From Escallonia rubra (taxonomy: Eukaryota; Streptophyta; Magnoliopsida; Escalloniales; Escalloniaceae), in assembly GCA_033065855.1 (NCBI GenBank), contig JAVXUO010000642.1, positions 161,412 through 225,411 on the forward strand: a stretch of DNA of 64,000 bases, read 5' to 3'. The notes under the pieces were generated by a model that was given only the letters and a program-made list of their open reading frames with translations, was not told where the DNA came from and did not search any database. The position numbers were made by a program, and so were the translations under genes. This document shows, piece by piece, positions 48,416 to 60,307 of this stretch; position 1 is the first letter of the stretch; every line of letters begins with the position of its first letter.

Positions 48416-48904
48416 AGATCTGTATTCACCCGGAGAAACACTGGAAAACGTGTACCAAATATCCACGACATTGAACACAAAGCATGAGTCGATACACTAT
48501 TTTATAAACATTTAATTTTTACAAATTGTCCAAACTGGACATCCAAAGGCTCATTACAAAGCATTACTTTGTAATGAGTACCTTTGAACGAGAACTAAGG
48601 ATTTTTATGCATGCATGCGTTTGAAAATTGGTAATATGCAACAATCTTTTCGAAATATCAAAATTTTGAAAAGATGAAATCATTAGGTTAATTTGCAAGA
48701 ACATGCCATAACCAAAATGATTCACTTTCAAATTCGTTGACAACAAGTTAGTTGACAACAAGTTGTAACTAACTTGTTGTCAATGGACTTCACAAAATAA
48801 CAACGAATATTCCTAATGTGGGCAGCCAACTCACGTTTCTCGGTGGAATATATAGTTTATTCGCGGAGTTGATATTGTGTCACCTGTGATTGTGATGGGG
48901 TTTA

Positions 48905-49490
48905 CGGTTTTGGTTAGGGTTTAGGTTAGGGTTAGGGTTAGAGTAGTATTTAGGCTTATCAGGGTTAATTAATGATATATATTAGGGTTTAATTAGGGTA
49001 ATTAGGGTTTAAATAGGTTAATTAGGATTTATCCAGGCTAAGAAGTATAGCTAATTATTTATAATCAACGTTTATCAGGGCTAATTAGGATTTAATTAAG
49101 TTAATTAGGGTTAATCATTAGGGTTTATCGGGGCTAATTAGGGCTAATTTGGGTTTAATTAGATTAATTAGGTTTAATTAGGGTTACTTCAAAATTTGTT
49201 AGGGGTTAATTAGGAGTTCCTTAGGGTTAATTAGGACTACTTAGGGTTAATTATGGCTCATTAGGGTTAATTAGGGTTAATTAGTATTAAATAGGGTTTA
49301 ATTAAGAGTTAATTAGGTTTAGTTAGGGTTTATCGGGGCTAATTAGGGTTTAATTAGATTAATTAGAGCTAATTAGTATTAAGTAGGAGTAATTAGGGCT
49401 AATTAGTGTTAATTAGGAGTAATTAGGGCTAATTATAGCTAATCGGGTTCAATCAGGGTTAATTAGTATTAGTTAGGGCTTAATTAAACT
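48905..49490 (-). repeat. Telomere-like TTAGGG/TTAATTAGGG array (CACTA-1)
   Basis: It begins with GGTTAGGGTTTAGGTTAGGG and continues as a degenerate TTAATTAGGGTTTAATTAGG array. Read on the element's own strand it is CCCTAATTAA, as in CACTA-2 at 53330-54345. It is an internal part of the transposon and not a chromosome end. Confidence 0.88.
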
Positions 49491-49929
49491 TCTAGTATAA
49501 TTATACATTATAACAATTTTAGCAATTATGACAAACCACATACAATTACATTATCCATTATAACAAATTAAATTCAATTACACTATACATTATAACAAAT
49601 TCGAGATAACATGTAATTACACTATAAATTGTAACACTATATTAAAGTCAAACTTACATGCATTAAAACACAAGCATTAAAAGAAATTAGGGTAAAATGG
49701 ACATAGAGGAGGTGGAATGACGGCGGTGGTGACATGGCAGTGGAGGCCCTTGGGAGAAATTCTGAGGGGCACGGCGTCCAGGGCAGGGGGGGGGGCATCG
49801 CCGGAAGTGCGGTCGCTGGAGGGGGAAAGACTGCTGGTGAGAGTGAGAGACAAAGAGAGAAAAATGGGGAGAGAGAAAGAAGGGAAAGTTCACTTTTATG
49901 ACGACGGACAAAAAGTCATAACTTTTTAG
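49491..49929. other. CACTA-1 leader region
   Basis: AT-rich spacer, then a GC-rich block (49720-49860) rich in GGCGG, ACGGCG and GAGAGA. On the minus strand it corresponds to the CT- and CCG-rich leader of CACTA-2 (50790-51040). No coding function is supported. Confidence 0.5.
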
Positions 49930-50265
49930 ACTTTAAGCGACGGGCACTTTAACGACGGAAAAATTTCGTCGCTAAAACAAATTTACGCGACATAATTTTT
50001 AGTGACGGGGTAATTTCGTTGCTAAAAAAATTCAAAAAAAGTGGCCAAAAATTGAAATTTTTTTAAAAACTTTTATTCCTTCGCGAAAAACTCGTTGGTA
50101 AAAATCCGTCGGTAAAGGTTTTTACCAATGGGTTACACCCGTCAGTAAAAGGTTTTTGCGACGGGCTTTTAGCGATGGACCATTCTGTCGCTGAAAGTGT
50201 GTTTTAGCGACGGAATTGTGTCCGTCGCTAAAAGTCCGTCCTAAAAAACCCTTTTTCTTGTAGTA
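49930..50265 (-). repeat. CACTA-1 subterminal repeats and terminus
   Basis: Multiple TTTAGCGACGG and CCGTCGCTAAA motifs in both orientations, ending in TTTTTCTTGTAGTA. In En/Spm such repeats bind TNPA. Confidence 0.88.
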
Positions 50266-50446
50266 ATACTAACGTTGATTGCTTAGATATAAGAAGAAAA
50301 GCACATGTAGAGGCCGATGCTAATAGTAATAACGGTTGGTTGTTTAGACATACCATAAACATATTACTAAGAGTTAGAGCCAACAATACAAATGGTTGGT
50401 CACTTAGCCACAATGAGAGAAGCACATACAGAAGTCGAAGCCACCA
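50266..50446 (+). repeat. Fragment of the ~58-bp tandem array between the two CACTA elements
   Basis: Units such as GAGGCCGATGCTAATAGTAA with CGGTTGGTTGTTTAGACAT, and TTAGAGCCAACAATACAAAT with GGTTGGTCACTTAGCC, match the array at 9940-10680. The last unit is cut at GAAGTCGAAGCCACCA, where CACTA-2 begins. Confidence 0.85.
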
Positions 50447-50464
50447 CACCACAAGAAAATATGT

Positions 50465-50780
50465 ATTTTGCGACGGAAGATATTCCGTCGCTAAACATGT
50501 CTTTAAGCGACGGAATATCCCGTTGCAAAATACTATTATCGACGAAAGACACCGTCGATAAAAGTATTTGCAGACAGAATTTTAACGGCGGACTTTTAGC
50601 GACGGAATTACCGTCGCTAAATATTTTTTATAAAATTAATATTTTTGAGTTTTTTTTAAAATTATTTAAACGACGGAATAAAACCGTCGCTAAAAACTCT
50701 GTCGCAAAAAAGTCTTTATAAGAAGACATTCACCGACGGAGTTTTAGCGACGGTGTTATTCCGTCGCTAAAGATCCTCCA
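50465..50780 (+). repeat. CACTA-2 left subterminal repeats
   Basis: Paired motifs such as GCGACGGAAGATATTCCGTC, TTTAGCGACGGAATTACCGT and AACGACGGAATAAAACCGTC form many inverted pairs of the core AGCGACGG. They are the expected binding sites for the TNPA-like protein encoded by the element. Confidence 0.9.
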
Positions 50781-51339
50781 TTTAAAAACAGATCTGGTTT
50801 CTTTCTCTCTCCCCGTTCTCTCTCTGAAATTCTTCTCTCACCCACCCACCGCCGTTCTCACCTCCGGCGACCCTTCTCTACGGCGACCGAGCTCCGGCGA
50901 CACTCCCGTCCCCCACCCGACGCCGCGCCACCAAGCCTTGCACTGCGGTCGTGCCACAAAGCCCTCCACTATCGCCGCGCAACGAAACCCACCACTGCCG
51001 CCGCACCATTAACGCCGCCGCCGTCGTACCCACCTCGAGATTTGTATGCCAATTGCCCTAAATTATCTGAATTTTTTGTTAATTTGTCTTCAATTTAGGT
51101 TACATGCATCTCTTTCCTTTTGTTTATGATGTCATTCACTTTGTTGTTCAGACGGATCTTGGCTTATTAAAGAACTTGAACTTGTTATCTCTAATTTTCC
51201 TTAATTCTTGACGAGGTACGGAAGAAAACCATATTCGGTAGTTAGTCTGTAACACCGATATAGATCATGGTGACGCTGAAAGGTCATAGATTATGGGCCA
51301 TTGCATGACATCAGGATAAGAAACCCTTTGTATTGTTTA
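50781..51339 (+). other. CACTA-2 GC-rich leader
   Basis: CT-rich then CCG-rich text (CTCCGGCGACCCTTCTCTAC, CGCCGCGCCACC) runs to about 51035 and may be the first non-coding exon. A donor-like CGAGATTTGTATGCC follows. No protein frame is convincing. Confidence 0.5.
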
Positions 51340-52070
51340 TTCAATTCAACCGACCACTAAATTGAAGTAATTGAACCATAATTGAATCCTAAATTGAAGT
51401 AATTGAACCTTAAGTAAATCCTAAATTGAATGCCCTAATCGAATCTAATCCTAAATTAAACTAATTGAACCCGTAATTAAACCCTAAATTGAACTAATCG
51501 AACCCTAAATTGAATGCCCTAAATCAACCGAACCCTAAATTGAACTAATAGAACCCCATAATTGAACCCTAAATGAAGTAATTGAACCATAATTAAATCC
51601 TAAATTGAATGTCCTAATCGAATTGAACCCTAAATTAAACTAATTGAACCCCTAATTGAATGCCCTGATCCAACCGAACCATAAATTGACATAATTGAAC
51701 CCCCTAATTGAACCCTAAATTGAATGCCCCAAATTAACCGAACCCTAAATTGAATCAATAGAACCCCCTAATTGAACCCTAAATTAAAGTAATTGAACCC
51801 TAAATTGAATGCCCTAATCGAATCGAACCCTAAATTAAACTAATTGAACCCCTAATTGAACCCTAAATTGAATGCCCTAATCTAAATGAAACCTAAATTA
51901 AACTAATTGAACCCTAAATTGAATGCCCCAAATCAACCGAACCCTAAATTGAATCAATAGAACCCCTAATTGAACCCTAAATAAATCCTACATTGAATGC
52001 CCTAATCGAACCGAACCCTAAATTGAATGCCCTAATAAAATCGAACCCTAAATTAAAATAATTCAAGCGC
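51340..52070 (+). repeat. CACTA-2 array A: CCCTAAATTGAA units
   Basis: Degenerate repeat of AACCCTAAATTGAATGCCCT, AATCGAACCGAACCCTAAAT and ACTAATTGAACCCCTAATTG modules. It lies between the leader and array B. Confidence 0.88.
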
Positions 52071-52417
52071 ATCGGATATGTGTATTTTGAACAATTTTTT
52101 TCCATTTGAACATTGATTATTTGATTGATAATTTTAGGTTGTTAATTGTGCATTTGAGAATTGTGATTATTGATCGATGATTATTTTAGGTTATTAATTG
52201 ATGATTTTAGGTTATTAGCTGTGCATTTGAAGTAATTGCGATTATTAATTAATGATTTTAGGTTGTTAATTGATGATTTTAGATTGTTAATTGTGCATTG
52301 AGCACTTGAGATATTGACGGAGGATGAGACCCAATTGGATTGAATGTGTGATTTTTGTTAATTTTTATTGCATTGAGCATATGAGAATTGCAAATTGAGA
52401 TTGTTGACGGAGGATGG

Positions 52418-53245
52418 GACACGTGTTAGTATATGTCACAAACGTTTCCGAAGGTGTCAGACACGTATGCCGATGTGTCTGGAGGTGCGTGTCGGTGGGC
52501 GTCGGAGACGTGCCCGGAGGAGTCGGACACGTGTCCAGAGGCGTCGGACACGTGTCCGGAGGCATCGGACACGTGTCGGTATGTGTCGCACACGTGTCCG
52601 GAGGTGTCAGACACATATCGGACACCATATCGACACACTATATGAGGTGTCGGAATTGAGATGGTTGACGGAGGATGGGACCCAATTAGATTCAGATACC
52701 TGTTAGTTAGCGCAGACACGGACACCACGTCTGATCGACGGTGTTCGACATTTAAAAAACAAATTAACGTATGCCGATGTGTCTGGAGGTGCGTGTCGGT
52801 GGGCGTCGGACACGTGCCCGGAGGAGTCGGACACGTATCCGGAGGCGTCGGACACGTGTCCGGAGGCATCGGACACGTGTCGGTATGTGTCGCACACGTG
52901 TCCGGAGGTGTCAGACACGTATCAGACACCATATTGACACACTATATGAGGTGTCGGAATTGAGATGGTTGATGGAGGATGGGACCCAATTGGATTGAGA
53001 TACCTGTTAATTAGCGCAGACACGGACACCACGTCTGATCGACGGTGTCCGACATTTAAAAAATAAATTAACGTATGCCGATGTGTCGGGAGGTGCGTGT
53101 CGGTGGGCGTCGGACACGTGTCTGGAGGCGTCGAACACGTGTCGGTATGTGTCGGACACGTGTCGGTATGTGTCAGACACGTGTCCGGAGGTGTCAGACA
53201 CTTATCGGACACCATATCGACACCCTATACGAGGTGTCGGAATTG
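52418..53245 (+). repeat. CACTA-2 array B: 304-bp macrorepeat dense in CACGTG palindromes
   Basis: ATGCCGATGTGTC recurs at 52467, 52771 and 53075, exactly 304 bp apart; the third unit is internally shortened. Within each unit a ~20-bp submotif GGAGGCGTCGGACACGTGTC repeats. I count 13 CACGTG cores from 52418 to about 53190. The many overlapping reading frames here are products of the repeat and not genes. Confidence 0.92.
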
Positions 53246-53329
53246 AGATTGTTGAATGTGCATTAAATTTAGGTTAGTTAGGTTAATGCGACATTTTTAG
53301 CATGCACCCCCTGGAATCTCATCATGGCT

Positions 53330-54345
53330 CCAGCACTGGTTATAATTAGCCCTAATTAATCCTGATTAACAATATTTTAATAAATCAATTAACCCTAATT
53401 AGCTCTAACGAGCCTAATTAGTTTTAATTAACCCTAAGAACCTAATGAAAATCAAATTAGCTGTTTATTGACCCGAATTAGCCCAAATGAACCCAATTAG
53501 GACTAAATTGATTATAGTTAGCCTAATTAGTCGTAATTTGCACTAACATAACCCAATTAAGCCTAATTAGCGCTAGTTAGGACTAATCAGCACTACTCGG
53601 CACAATTAAACCCTAATTAGGACTAAATAATCCCATTTAGTCCTAATCAATCCTAATTAGCTATAATTATCCGAAACTAGCCCTTATTAACATTAATTAG
53701 CCATAACATAACCCAATTAAGCCTAATTAGCCCTAATTAGGACTAATCAGCACTACTCGGCACAATTAAACCCTACTTAGGACTAAATAACCCTAATTAG
53801 TCCTAATCAACCCTAATTAGCTATAATTATTCGAAACTAGCCTTCATTAACATTAATTAGCCCTAACATAACCCAATTAAGCCTAATTAGCCCTAATTAG
53901 GACTAATCAGCACTACTCGGCACAATTAAACCCTACTTAGGACTAAATAACCCTAATTAGTCCTAATCAACCCTAATCAGCTATAATTATCCGAAACTAG
54001 CCCTCATTAACATTAATTAGCCCTAACATAGTCCAATTAAGCCTAATTAGCCCTAATTAGGACTAATCAGCACTACTCGGCACAATTAAACCCTAATTAG
54101 GACTAAATAACCCTAATTAGTCCTAATCAACCCTAGTCAGCTATAATTATCCAAAACTATCCCTCATTAACATTAATTAGCCCTAACATAACCTAATTAA
54201 GCCCAATTAGCCCTAATTAGGACTAATCATCACTACTCGGCACAATTAAACCCTAATTAGGACTAAATAACCCTAATTAGTCATAATCAACCCTAATCAG
54301 CTATAATTAATAATCGTAATGAACCCTAATAACCCAGTTAGCCCT
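53330..54345 (+). repeat. CACTA-2 array C: CCCTAATTAG telomere-like units with ~155-165-bp higher-order repeat
   Basis: Base units CCCTAATTAGGACTAATCAG and ACTACTCGGCACAATTAAAC recur as a higher-order block; ACTACTCGGCAC is seen at 53592, 53752, 53912, 54072 and 54232, a spacing of 160 bp. The same class of array precedes TNP2 in CACTA-1. Confidence 0.9.
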
Positions 54346-54788
54346 AATTAGCCCTTGTACATCCCATAATTACTCCATGTTGCCCAGAGATGGTTCAATT
54401 ACTCGTTGTTTACAAACCCTGCCTTCTTTATAGTAGTTGTTGTTTTGAGAAGTCCATTGGCAACGAGATGGTTCAACTCGTTGCCAACGAATTCTATTTA
54501 ATGTGGAATTGGTAACATATGGAACGATCTTTTTGTAGTTTTGATATTTCAGAAAGATTCTTGCATATCTTATCAATTTCTGAACGCATGTATGCATAGA
54601 AACCCTTAGTTCCTGTTCAAAGGTACTCATTACAAAGTAATGCCTTGTAATGAGCCTTTGGATGTCCAGTTTGGACAGTTTGGAAAAGCTAATTGTTTAT
54701 AAAACAGTGTTTTGACTCATGCTTTATGTTCTATGTCGTGGATATTTGGTACACGTTCTCGTGTGTTTCTCCGGGTGCATACAGATCT

Positions 54789-54845
54789 GGTGTTCTAACA
54801 TCCGTCAAACCTTCCTGAGCAAGGTTAGATGAATGTTAGAACACC
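54789..54845. repeat. Hairpin GGTGTTCTAACAT...ATGTTAGAACACC (CACTA-2)
   Basis: 13-bp arms, with loop text differing from CACTA-1 while the arms are kept. It lies about 250 bp before the TNP2 start codon, in a probable promoter or leader. Confidence 0.88.
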
Positions 54846-55096
54846 TAATCGATGTTGTGTACTTGGAGAAATGCGGGGAGGTGCTGCCGAATTTTCCACA
54901 GACATGGGACTAAGCATGAGTTATTCACTGTTTTATAAACATGTGCTTTTCTAAATGGGATAGGACCACTACCTGTTCAAGAGTGGAGGGGAAATATGTA
55001 GACATGTTGTAACATTCATGCATTGATATTTACATCGGCAATGCCTAATCACTGGTCATTATTGAAGGTGGTATACAATACGATAATTCAGTCGTC

Positions 55097-58000
55097 ATGT
55101 CAGTCGATCGAAGTTGGATGAAAAGGAAGAATGCTGAAGATTTTGAGTGTCGCGTTGACGAATTTCTCGACTTCGCTTATGCGCATCCTGCACATGTTGA
55201 CCTTGATAAGATAAGGTGTCCGTGCGGTAGATGTGAGTTGTTGCACTGGAGAAAAAGAATTGAAGTAAAATGGCATCTTCGTCGGTACGGTTTTATGGGT
55301 GGATACACAAGGTGGACGCAGCACGGGGAAACGATAGTATTGTCGTCCAACCTGGCTAGTCAAACTGAAGTTAGGGAGGAGGCACGATATGATTACCGAG
55401 ATATGATTATGGATGCTGGGCATGCTAATGTTGACTGGGGTAACGACAGTCCACAACCGCCGAACGAGGGGGCTCATCAGTTTTATGAGTTGTTGAGAGC
55501 TGCGGAAGAGCCGCTGTGGGATGGAGCTCCGAAACACACACGGCTGTCTGCGGTTAGTAGGTTATTACAGTTGAAATCAGACCACGGGCTGAGTGAGAAA
55601 GGTTTTAACGAGTTTGTTACCTTCATCAAAGAAATACTGCCCGAAAGTGAAAAGCTACCGCCGTCGTACTATGACGCGAAGAAGATGATGAGGAAACTTG
55701 GGTTGAGCTATGACCGGATAGATGCGTGCAATAACGATTGTGTATTATTCTGGAAAGAGAATAAGGATTTGTCACTGTGTCCAGTATGTGATCATTCGAG
55801 GTACAAACCGGACAAAGGGAAGAAGAAAAACATTGCATGGAAGATATTGCGATATTTCCCGGTCACACCACGGCTTCAGAGAATGTACTACTCCTCCAAT
55901 ACGGCTGAACATATGAGGGCTCACCGTGAGACTCGCAGCAACGATGCCGATGTGCTGACACACCCAGCTGATGGAGAGGCGTGGAAGGAGTTTGACCGCA
56001 GGCATCCAGTCTTTGCTCAGGAAGTTCAGAATGTTAGACTTGGTCTGGCAACCGATGGGTTCAACCCTTTCGGTCAGTCTACCACGCCTTACTCCTGTTG
56101 GCCTGTTATTATTGTCCCTTACAACCTTCCACCAGGCATGTGCATGAAGAAGCCGTATATGTTCTTGTCGTTGCTTATTCCGGGGCCGAAGAGTCCCGGT
56201 AAGGACATAGATGTGTATTTAAGGCCGTTGATTGATGAGTTAAAACAATTATGGAATCATGGAGTCGAAACATATGATGCATCCCTTAAACAAAATTTTC
56301 AGATGAGGGCTGCTTTGATGTGGACTATACATGATTTCCCCGCATTGGGAATGACGTGTGGCTGGAGCACACATGGGAAGCTAGCATGCCCTGCTTGTAT
56401 GGGCGTGAACCCCGGTCATACGTTAAAGCACGGCGGAAAGGCCTCGTGGTTCGGATGTCACCGTAAGCTTTTGCCACCGGGCCATCAGTTTCGTAGGCAG
56501 AAGGATAAATTTGACGGGACAATCGAGCGTGAGGTTGTCACACTGGACTACCCATCTGGTGAAGAAGTACTCTCACACCTGGAGGCACTTGATACTGACA
56601 TACCACACGGTAAGGGTGTGCCGGATCAGAAGATTGCAGGGTTCGGGAAAGAGCACAACTGGAGAAAATTTTGTATCTTCTGGGAGTTAGCCTACTGGAG
56701 GACGCTCGTTATCCGAAACAACATGGATGTGATGCATATTGAGAAGAACGTTTTTGATAATGTGTTCAACACAGTGATGAATGTCAAGGGCAAATCGAAA
56801 GATCACCTTAAAGCGAGAAGGGATCTACAACAGTTGGGTGTACGCCGTGAATTGCATCCTCGGACAGTCAGTGGGAGGACCATACTTCCGAAAGCACCTT
56901 ACTGTCTAGACAAGAAACAAGTGGAGAAGGTCTGTCAGTGGGTTAAGAATTTGAAGCTTCCGGATGGGTTTGCGTCCAACATATCTCGTTGTTGCAATGT
57001 ATCAGAATGCAAGTTCCAAGGGATGAAGAGTCACGACTGCCACGTATTCATGGAGAGATTCATTCCTATTGCCTTCCGGGGACTGTTGCCACGGGTTGTT
57101 TGTGAGACTTTGACTGAATTATCTCATTTCTTTCGAGATATATGCTCTTCTACGATCCGGGTGAGTAACATGGAAGTGCTTGAGAAGAACATTGTGGTGC
57201 TTGAGAAGAACATTGTGGTGACGATTTACAAGCTGGAGAAAATCTTCCCACCTTCGTTCTTTGATTCAATGGAGCATCTGCCTGTTCACTTGGCATATGA
57301 AGCTAAGATGGGTGGACCCGTGCAATATCGGTGGATGTATCCCTTCGAGAGGTAATCCTTAAATTGTTACAGTTGTTCGTTTACACTTAATGCGACATCT
57401 GTTATCATTGATATTCCACCTAACTCGATTCGCTAAACTTCTAGGTTCATGTTCCATTTAAAGAAAAAAGTCCGTAATAAGGCTCGGGTTGAGGGCTCAA
57501 TTGCGGAGGCTTACGTAATGGAAGAACTTGTAAACTTTTGTAGTCAATATTTCGGGCCTGATGTTGGTACAAGGTTAAATCAACTAGGCCGAAATGATCC
57601 CGGAGCAAGCACAAATTTGGAAGGGCAATTGTCAATATTCAAGCAGTCAGGTAGTCCGTTCGGCCGAACGTATACTCGATGGCTAACAGATGAAGAGTAC
57701 AGTGCTGCAACAATATATGCCCTTCTAAATTGCGATGAAGTTTCGGCATTCGTTGAGTAAGTTAAAGTCTTAATTCACTTACATTGATGTACATAATTGA
57801 AAGTGTGTGTTAAGCGAGTCAAATGCATATTGGTTTGCAGTGAGTTCGATGCGGAATCTTTAATCACTGATCCCGCTGGACTTGAATCTCATCGGAAATC
57901 ACAATTTGTACAGTGGTTCAAAATCCGTGTAAGATTATTTAACGAAATTATATTATGTGTTATATACAGTTCTGTGGCCAATTAGTATACTGATTTATCC

Positions 58001-58776
58001 TTAATTTTTACCGTCATCTACAATAGGTTCAGTCAATGGATAGACCAGTGGCCTCCTGCTTGAAATTACTAGCCGAAGGCCCTAACAAACAAACATCCTG
58101 TTACGGAGGCTATATCATCAACGGGTTTAGGTTTAACGTAAAAGATGATGACCGAACAAAACAAACCCAAAACAGTGGAGTCTTGGTCAACGGCGACTGT
58201 TATGCCGAGAATTGCATGGACTTTTACGGAGAGCTAGATGAGATTGTTGAGCTAACATATCTGGGTTCCCAAAACCGCCTGGTAATGTTCAAGTGTACGT
58301 GGTTCGATGTCACATGCAGTAGAGGAATCCGTGTTAGCTCTCAAGGGATTGTAGATGTCAATGTCAAGTCAAGACTTGCATCAGACGAGCCCTTTGTGTT
58401 TGCTAGTCAAGCTGTACAAGTCTTTTACGCGGAGGACGTCGCCAATCCCAAATCTCATTGGTATACAACTATCAAGTCCAAGAAATTGCCCGTGACATAT
58501 GACAGTGAGCTAGACTCCTTTCAAGCCGACCAACCACGTGTCTTGTTCCCTGTTGAGGTCAACAACGAGGAGGACGATCTTCCTCTTCCAACAACACTTC
58601 TTGTGGGAGAAGAAGTCGTAGATGATGACGCGGAAGACGTTGAAAGTGTTGGAGATGATGTGACCGAGTCTACTGATGAAGAGGATGAATTAGAAGATGA
58701 AGAGGACGACGAGTCCCACGAAGAAGAGGGCGACGAGGAAAGTGATGAAGATGATTCGCAAACTGAAAATGATTGA
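55097..58776 (+). CDS. TNP2 transposase of CACTA-2 (four exons, 1,134 aa)
   Basis: Exons 55097-57351, 57445-57756, 57841-57928 and 58027-58776 have GT-AG borders and join in frame to TGA. Residues 1-80 form the Cys/His transposase-associated domain (CPCGRCELLHWR). The TNP2 catalytic domain follows, with LATDGFNPFG (Asp320), IHDFPALGMTCGWSTHGKLA (Asp413), CPACM and NNMDVMHIEKNVFDN (about 541-555). Next are the DUF4218 region (HLPVHLAYEAKMGGPVQYRW across the first junction) and the DUF4216 region in exon 4 (CYGGYIINGFRFNV, LDEIVELTYLG), then a strongly acidic tail. The protein cuts the element ends together with the TNPA-like partner. An exact 21-bp, in-frame duplication (LEKNIVV twice, residues 695-708) is unusual. 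No stop or shift is seen. Confidence 0.93.
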
Positions 58777-58856
58777 CTTGTAATGTTGTAACATCACGGG
58801 AAAAATGTAGTAACATTTTAGAACTTGGTGTTTATTGATGTGTTTTTGCACATCCG

Positions 58857-58899
<43 letters not shown>

Positions 58900-58962
58900 C
58901 CGATGATGATTTATGCCTAAATTATTATTTTTCATGTGTTAATGTCTTTGTAATTTATCTAT
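58777..58962 (+). other. Spacer with (TA)n between TNP2 and the TNPA-like gene
   Basis: A TA run at 58859-58897. The two genes lie in tandem on the same strand 186 bp apart, so they may share one transcript through alternative splicing, as tnpA and tnpD do in En/Spm. Confidence 0.55.
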
Positions 58963-60307
58963 ATGAAGTCAGATATGGATAGGATACGGGCTATTCGTGG
59001 CCGGGCTGGACGCCGAGCTGCTTCCTCCCCGGTGGGTCCCACCTCGTCATTGCCTACTGATGACGAGGCACAGAGTGATCGCGGACAGCAGATGGGGCCC
59101 CAGCCCCAGCCATCGCCGTCGCCCCAGCCCGACGCAGATTCATCCCACACGCGCGTGCATTCTCCATCTTCCGTGGGTTCTACCTCAGGTATAGTTGATA
59201 ACGGTGTTTCGTACATTTTCGCTAGCCTTATATTTGAACTGTATTAATGTCTGTGTTTTGTAGGATCTCGACGAGGCCGTGGTCCGACACGCGGGGTACG
59301 CATCGACCCCCAGCGTAAACAGAGAGTTACGCTCACGCAGGAGGGCCTGTAAGTACTAAAAATATCACCTCATGCCTTATATTTAAAATTTTGGGGTGTT
59401 AATTTATATTTGAACTGTATTAATTAATTTAATTACTTCTTTGGCAGGATCCTGGAGAATATGGCGAGGACGAAGATCGGCGTTCTTGTGAAGGGCCGAT
59501 TCTTCGAGCCACGCCTGTACTGGAAGGACTGGGATGCCGCTGCGAGGGAGGCCCTATGGGAGGAGTGGCTGGTACGGTGAAGTATTTTTTTCAGCGTTAG
59601 TAAATGTTAAATTACAGTTTGTTTTATGTTGTTAATTTGTGTTATTGAATGCCTTACAGGAGGGGTTCACGTTTGACACGCCTCAGCAGCAGGTACTGGG
59701 GCAGCAGGCTTTCTTTGCCTACATCGGCAAGAATTACCGCCGATGGCTCCACGATGCACGGGACCGGGCGAAGAAGGCGCTGCCCGCGGGTGCCCCGATG
59801 ACGGACATGACGAGATATCCCCCACATTGGATATCTCACCGTGTATGGGGGGAGATGATAGATCGGTGGGCTGCGGATCCAGGTTGGGACGCCAAGAGTA
59901 AGAGCGGGGCTCAGAACAGACAGAACAGAGATCCGACGCACACGGGGGGGTCGGTGCCACACGACATCGTCCGACACATGAACGCGGTCGAGCACCCGGA
60001 TCTGGAGGAGGATGAGGTCATAGCTCTGACCTATACTCAGACGCACGTGCGGAAGAAGGACAAGGACGAGACGCACCGGGCGGGCGACTATATTTCAGAT
60101 ATTGCCCGGCGGATCGATGTGAGTCAATTTATTTAAGTTGTTAATGTTTTTTCTTTCTATCCTCAATGTCCGTTTCGTTAATTAATGCCCTAACATATCG
60201 TTAAACCACTATTTTTGCAGGCCTCGTATGAACAGCTAAGGGGGTCCGAGCAGCAGTCCGGACAGCCATCAGCGTCCACTAGTACGGCTGCGAGTACTGG
60301 GGGTTGA
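58963..60307 (+). CDS. TNPA-like transposase of CACTA-2 (five exons, 326 aa)
   Basis: Exons 58963-59188, 59264-59348, 59448-59571, 59660-60118 and 60221-60307 splice in frame at GT-AG sites. The N-terminus is basic then Pro/Ser-rich (RAIRGRAGRRAASSPVGPTS). The core carries GVLVKGRFFEPRLYWKDWDA, FFAYIGKNYRRWLHDARDRA, ISHRVWGEMIDRWAADPGW and THVRKKDKDETHRAGDYISD, the pattern of the plant Ptta/En/Spm transposase family. The protein should bind the subterminal GCGACGG repeats. The frame ends at TGA (60305-60307) in a G5 run, directly before a further 90-codon frame that looks like its true C-terminus. Confidence 0.85.

Larger units (their letters stand above)
45860..50265 (-). mobile_element. CACTA-1: truncated CACTA (En/Spm) transposon
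   Basis: The right terminus CCTTTTTCTTGTAGTA (50251-50265) is a one-base variant of the canonical inverted CACTA end. Subterminal GCGACGG/CCGTCGC repeats lie at 49930-50245. On the minus strand follow a leader, a telomere-like array (48905-49490), a hairpin, the first third of a TNP2 gene (47263-48114) and a TNPA-like gene (45862-47150), in the same order as in CACTA-2. The left end is missing; homology stops inside the last TNPA exon near 45860. Two thirds of TNP2 are deleted, so the copy is non-autonomous. Confidence 0.87.

Noticed and set aside
52365-53277. Many overlapping frames with repeated TCPTPPDTCPTP or VSGGVGHVSGG
   Set aside because: All six frames are open because of the 304-bp repeat built of short modules; this is a property of the array and not a protein gene.
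48905-54345. CCCTAA/TTAGGG arrays as an interstitial telomere or chromosome fusion point
   Set aside because: The arrays are degenerate, interspersed with TTAATTA, and lie at equivalent positions inside two CACTA elements, so they are transposon parts.
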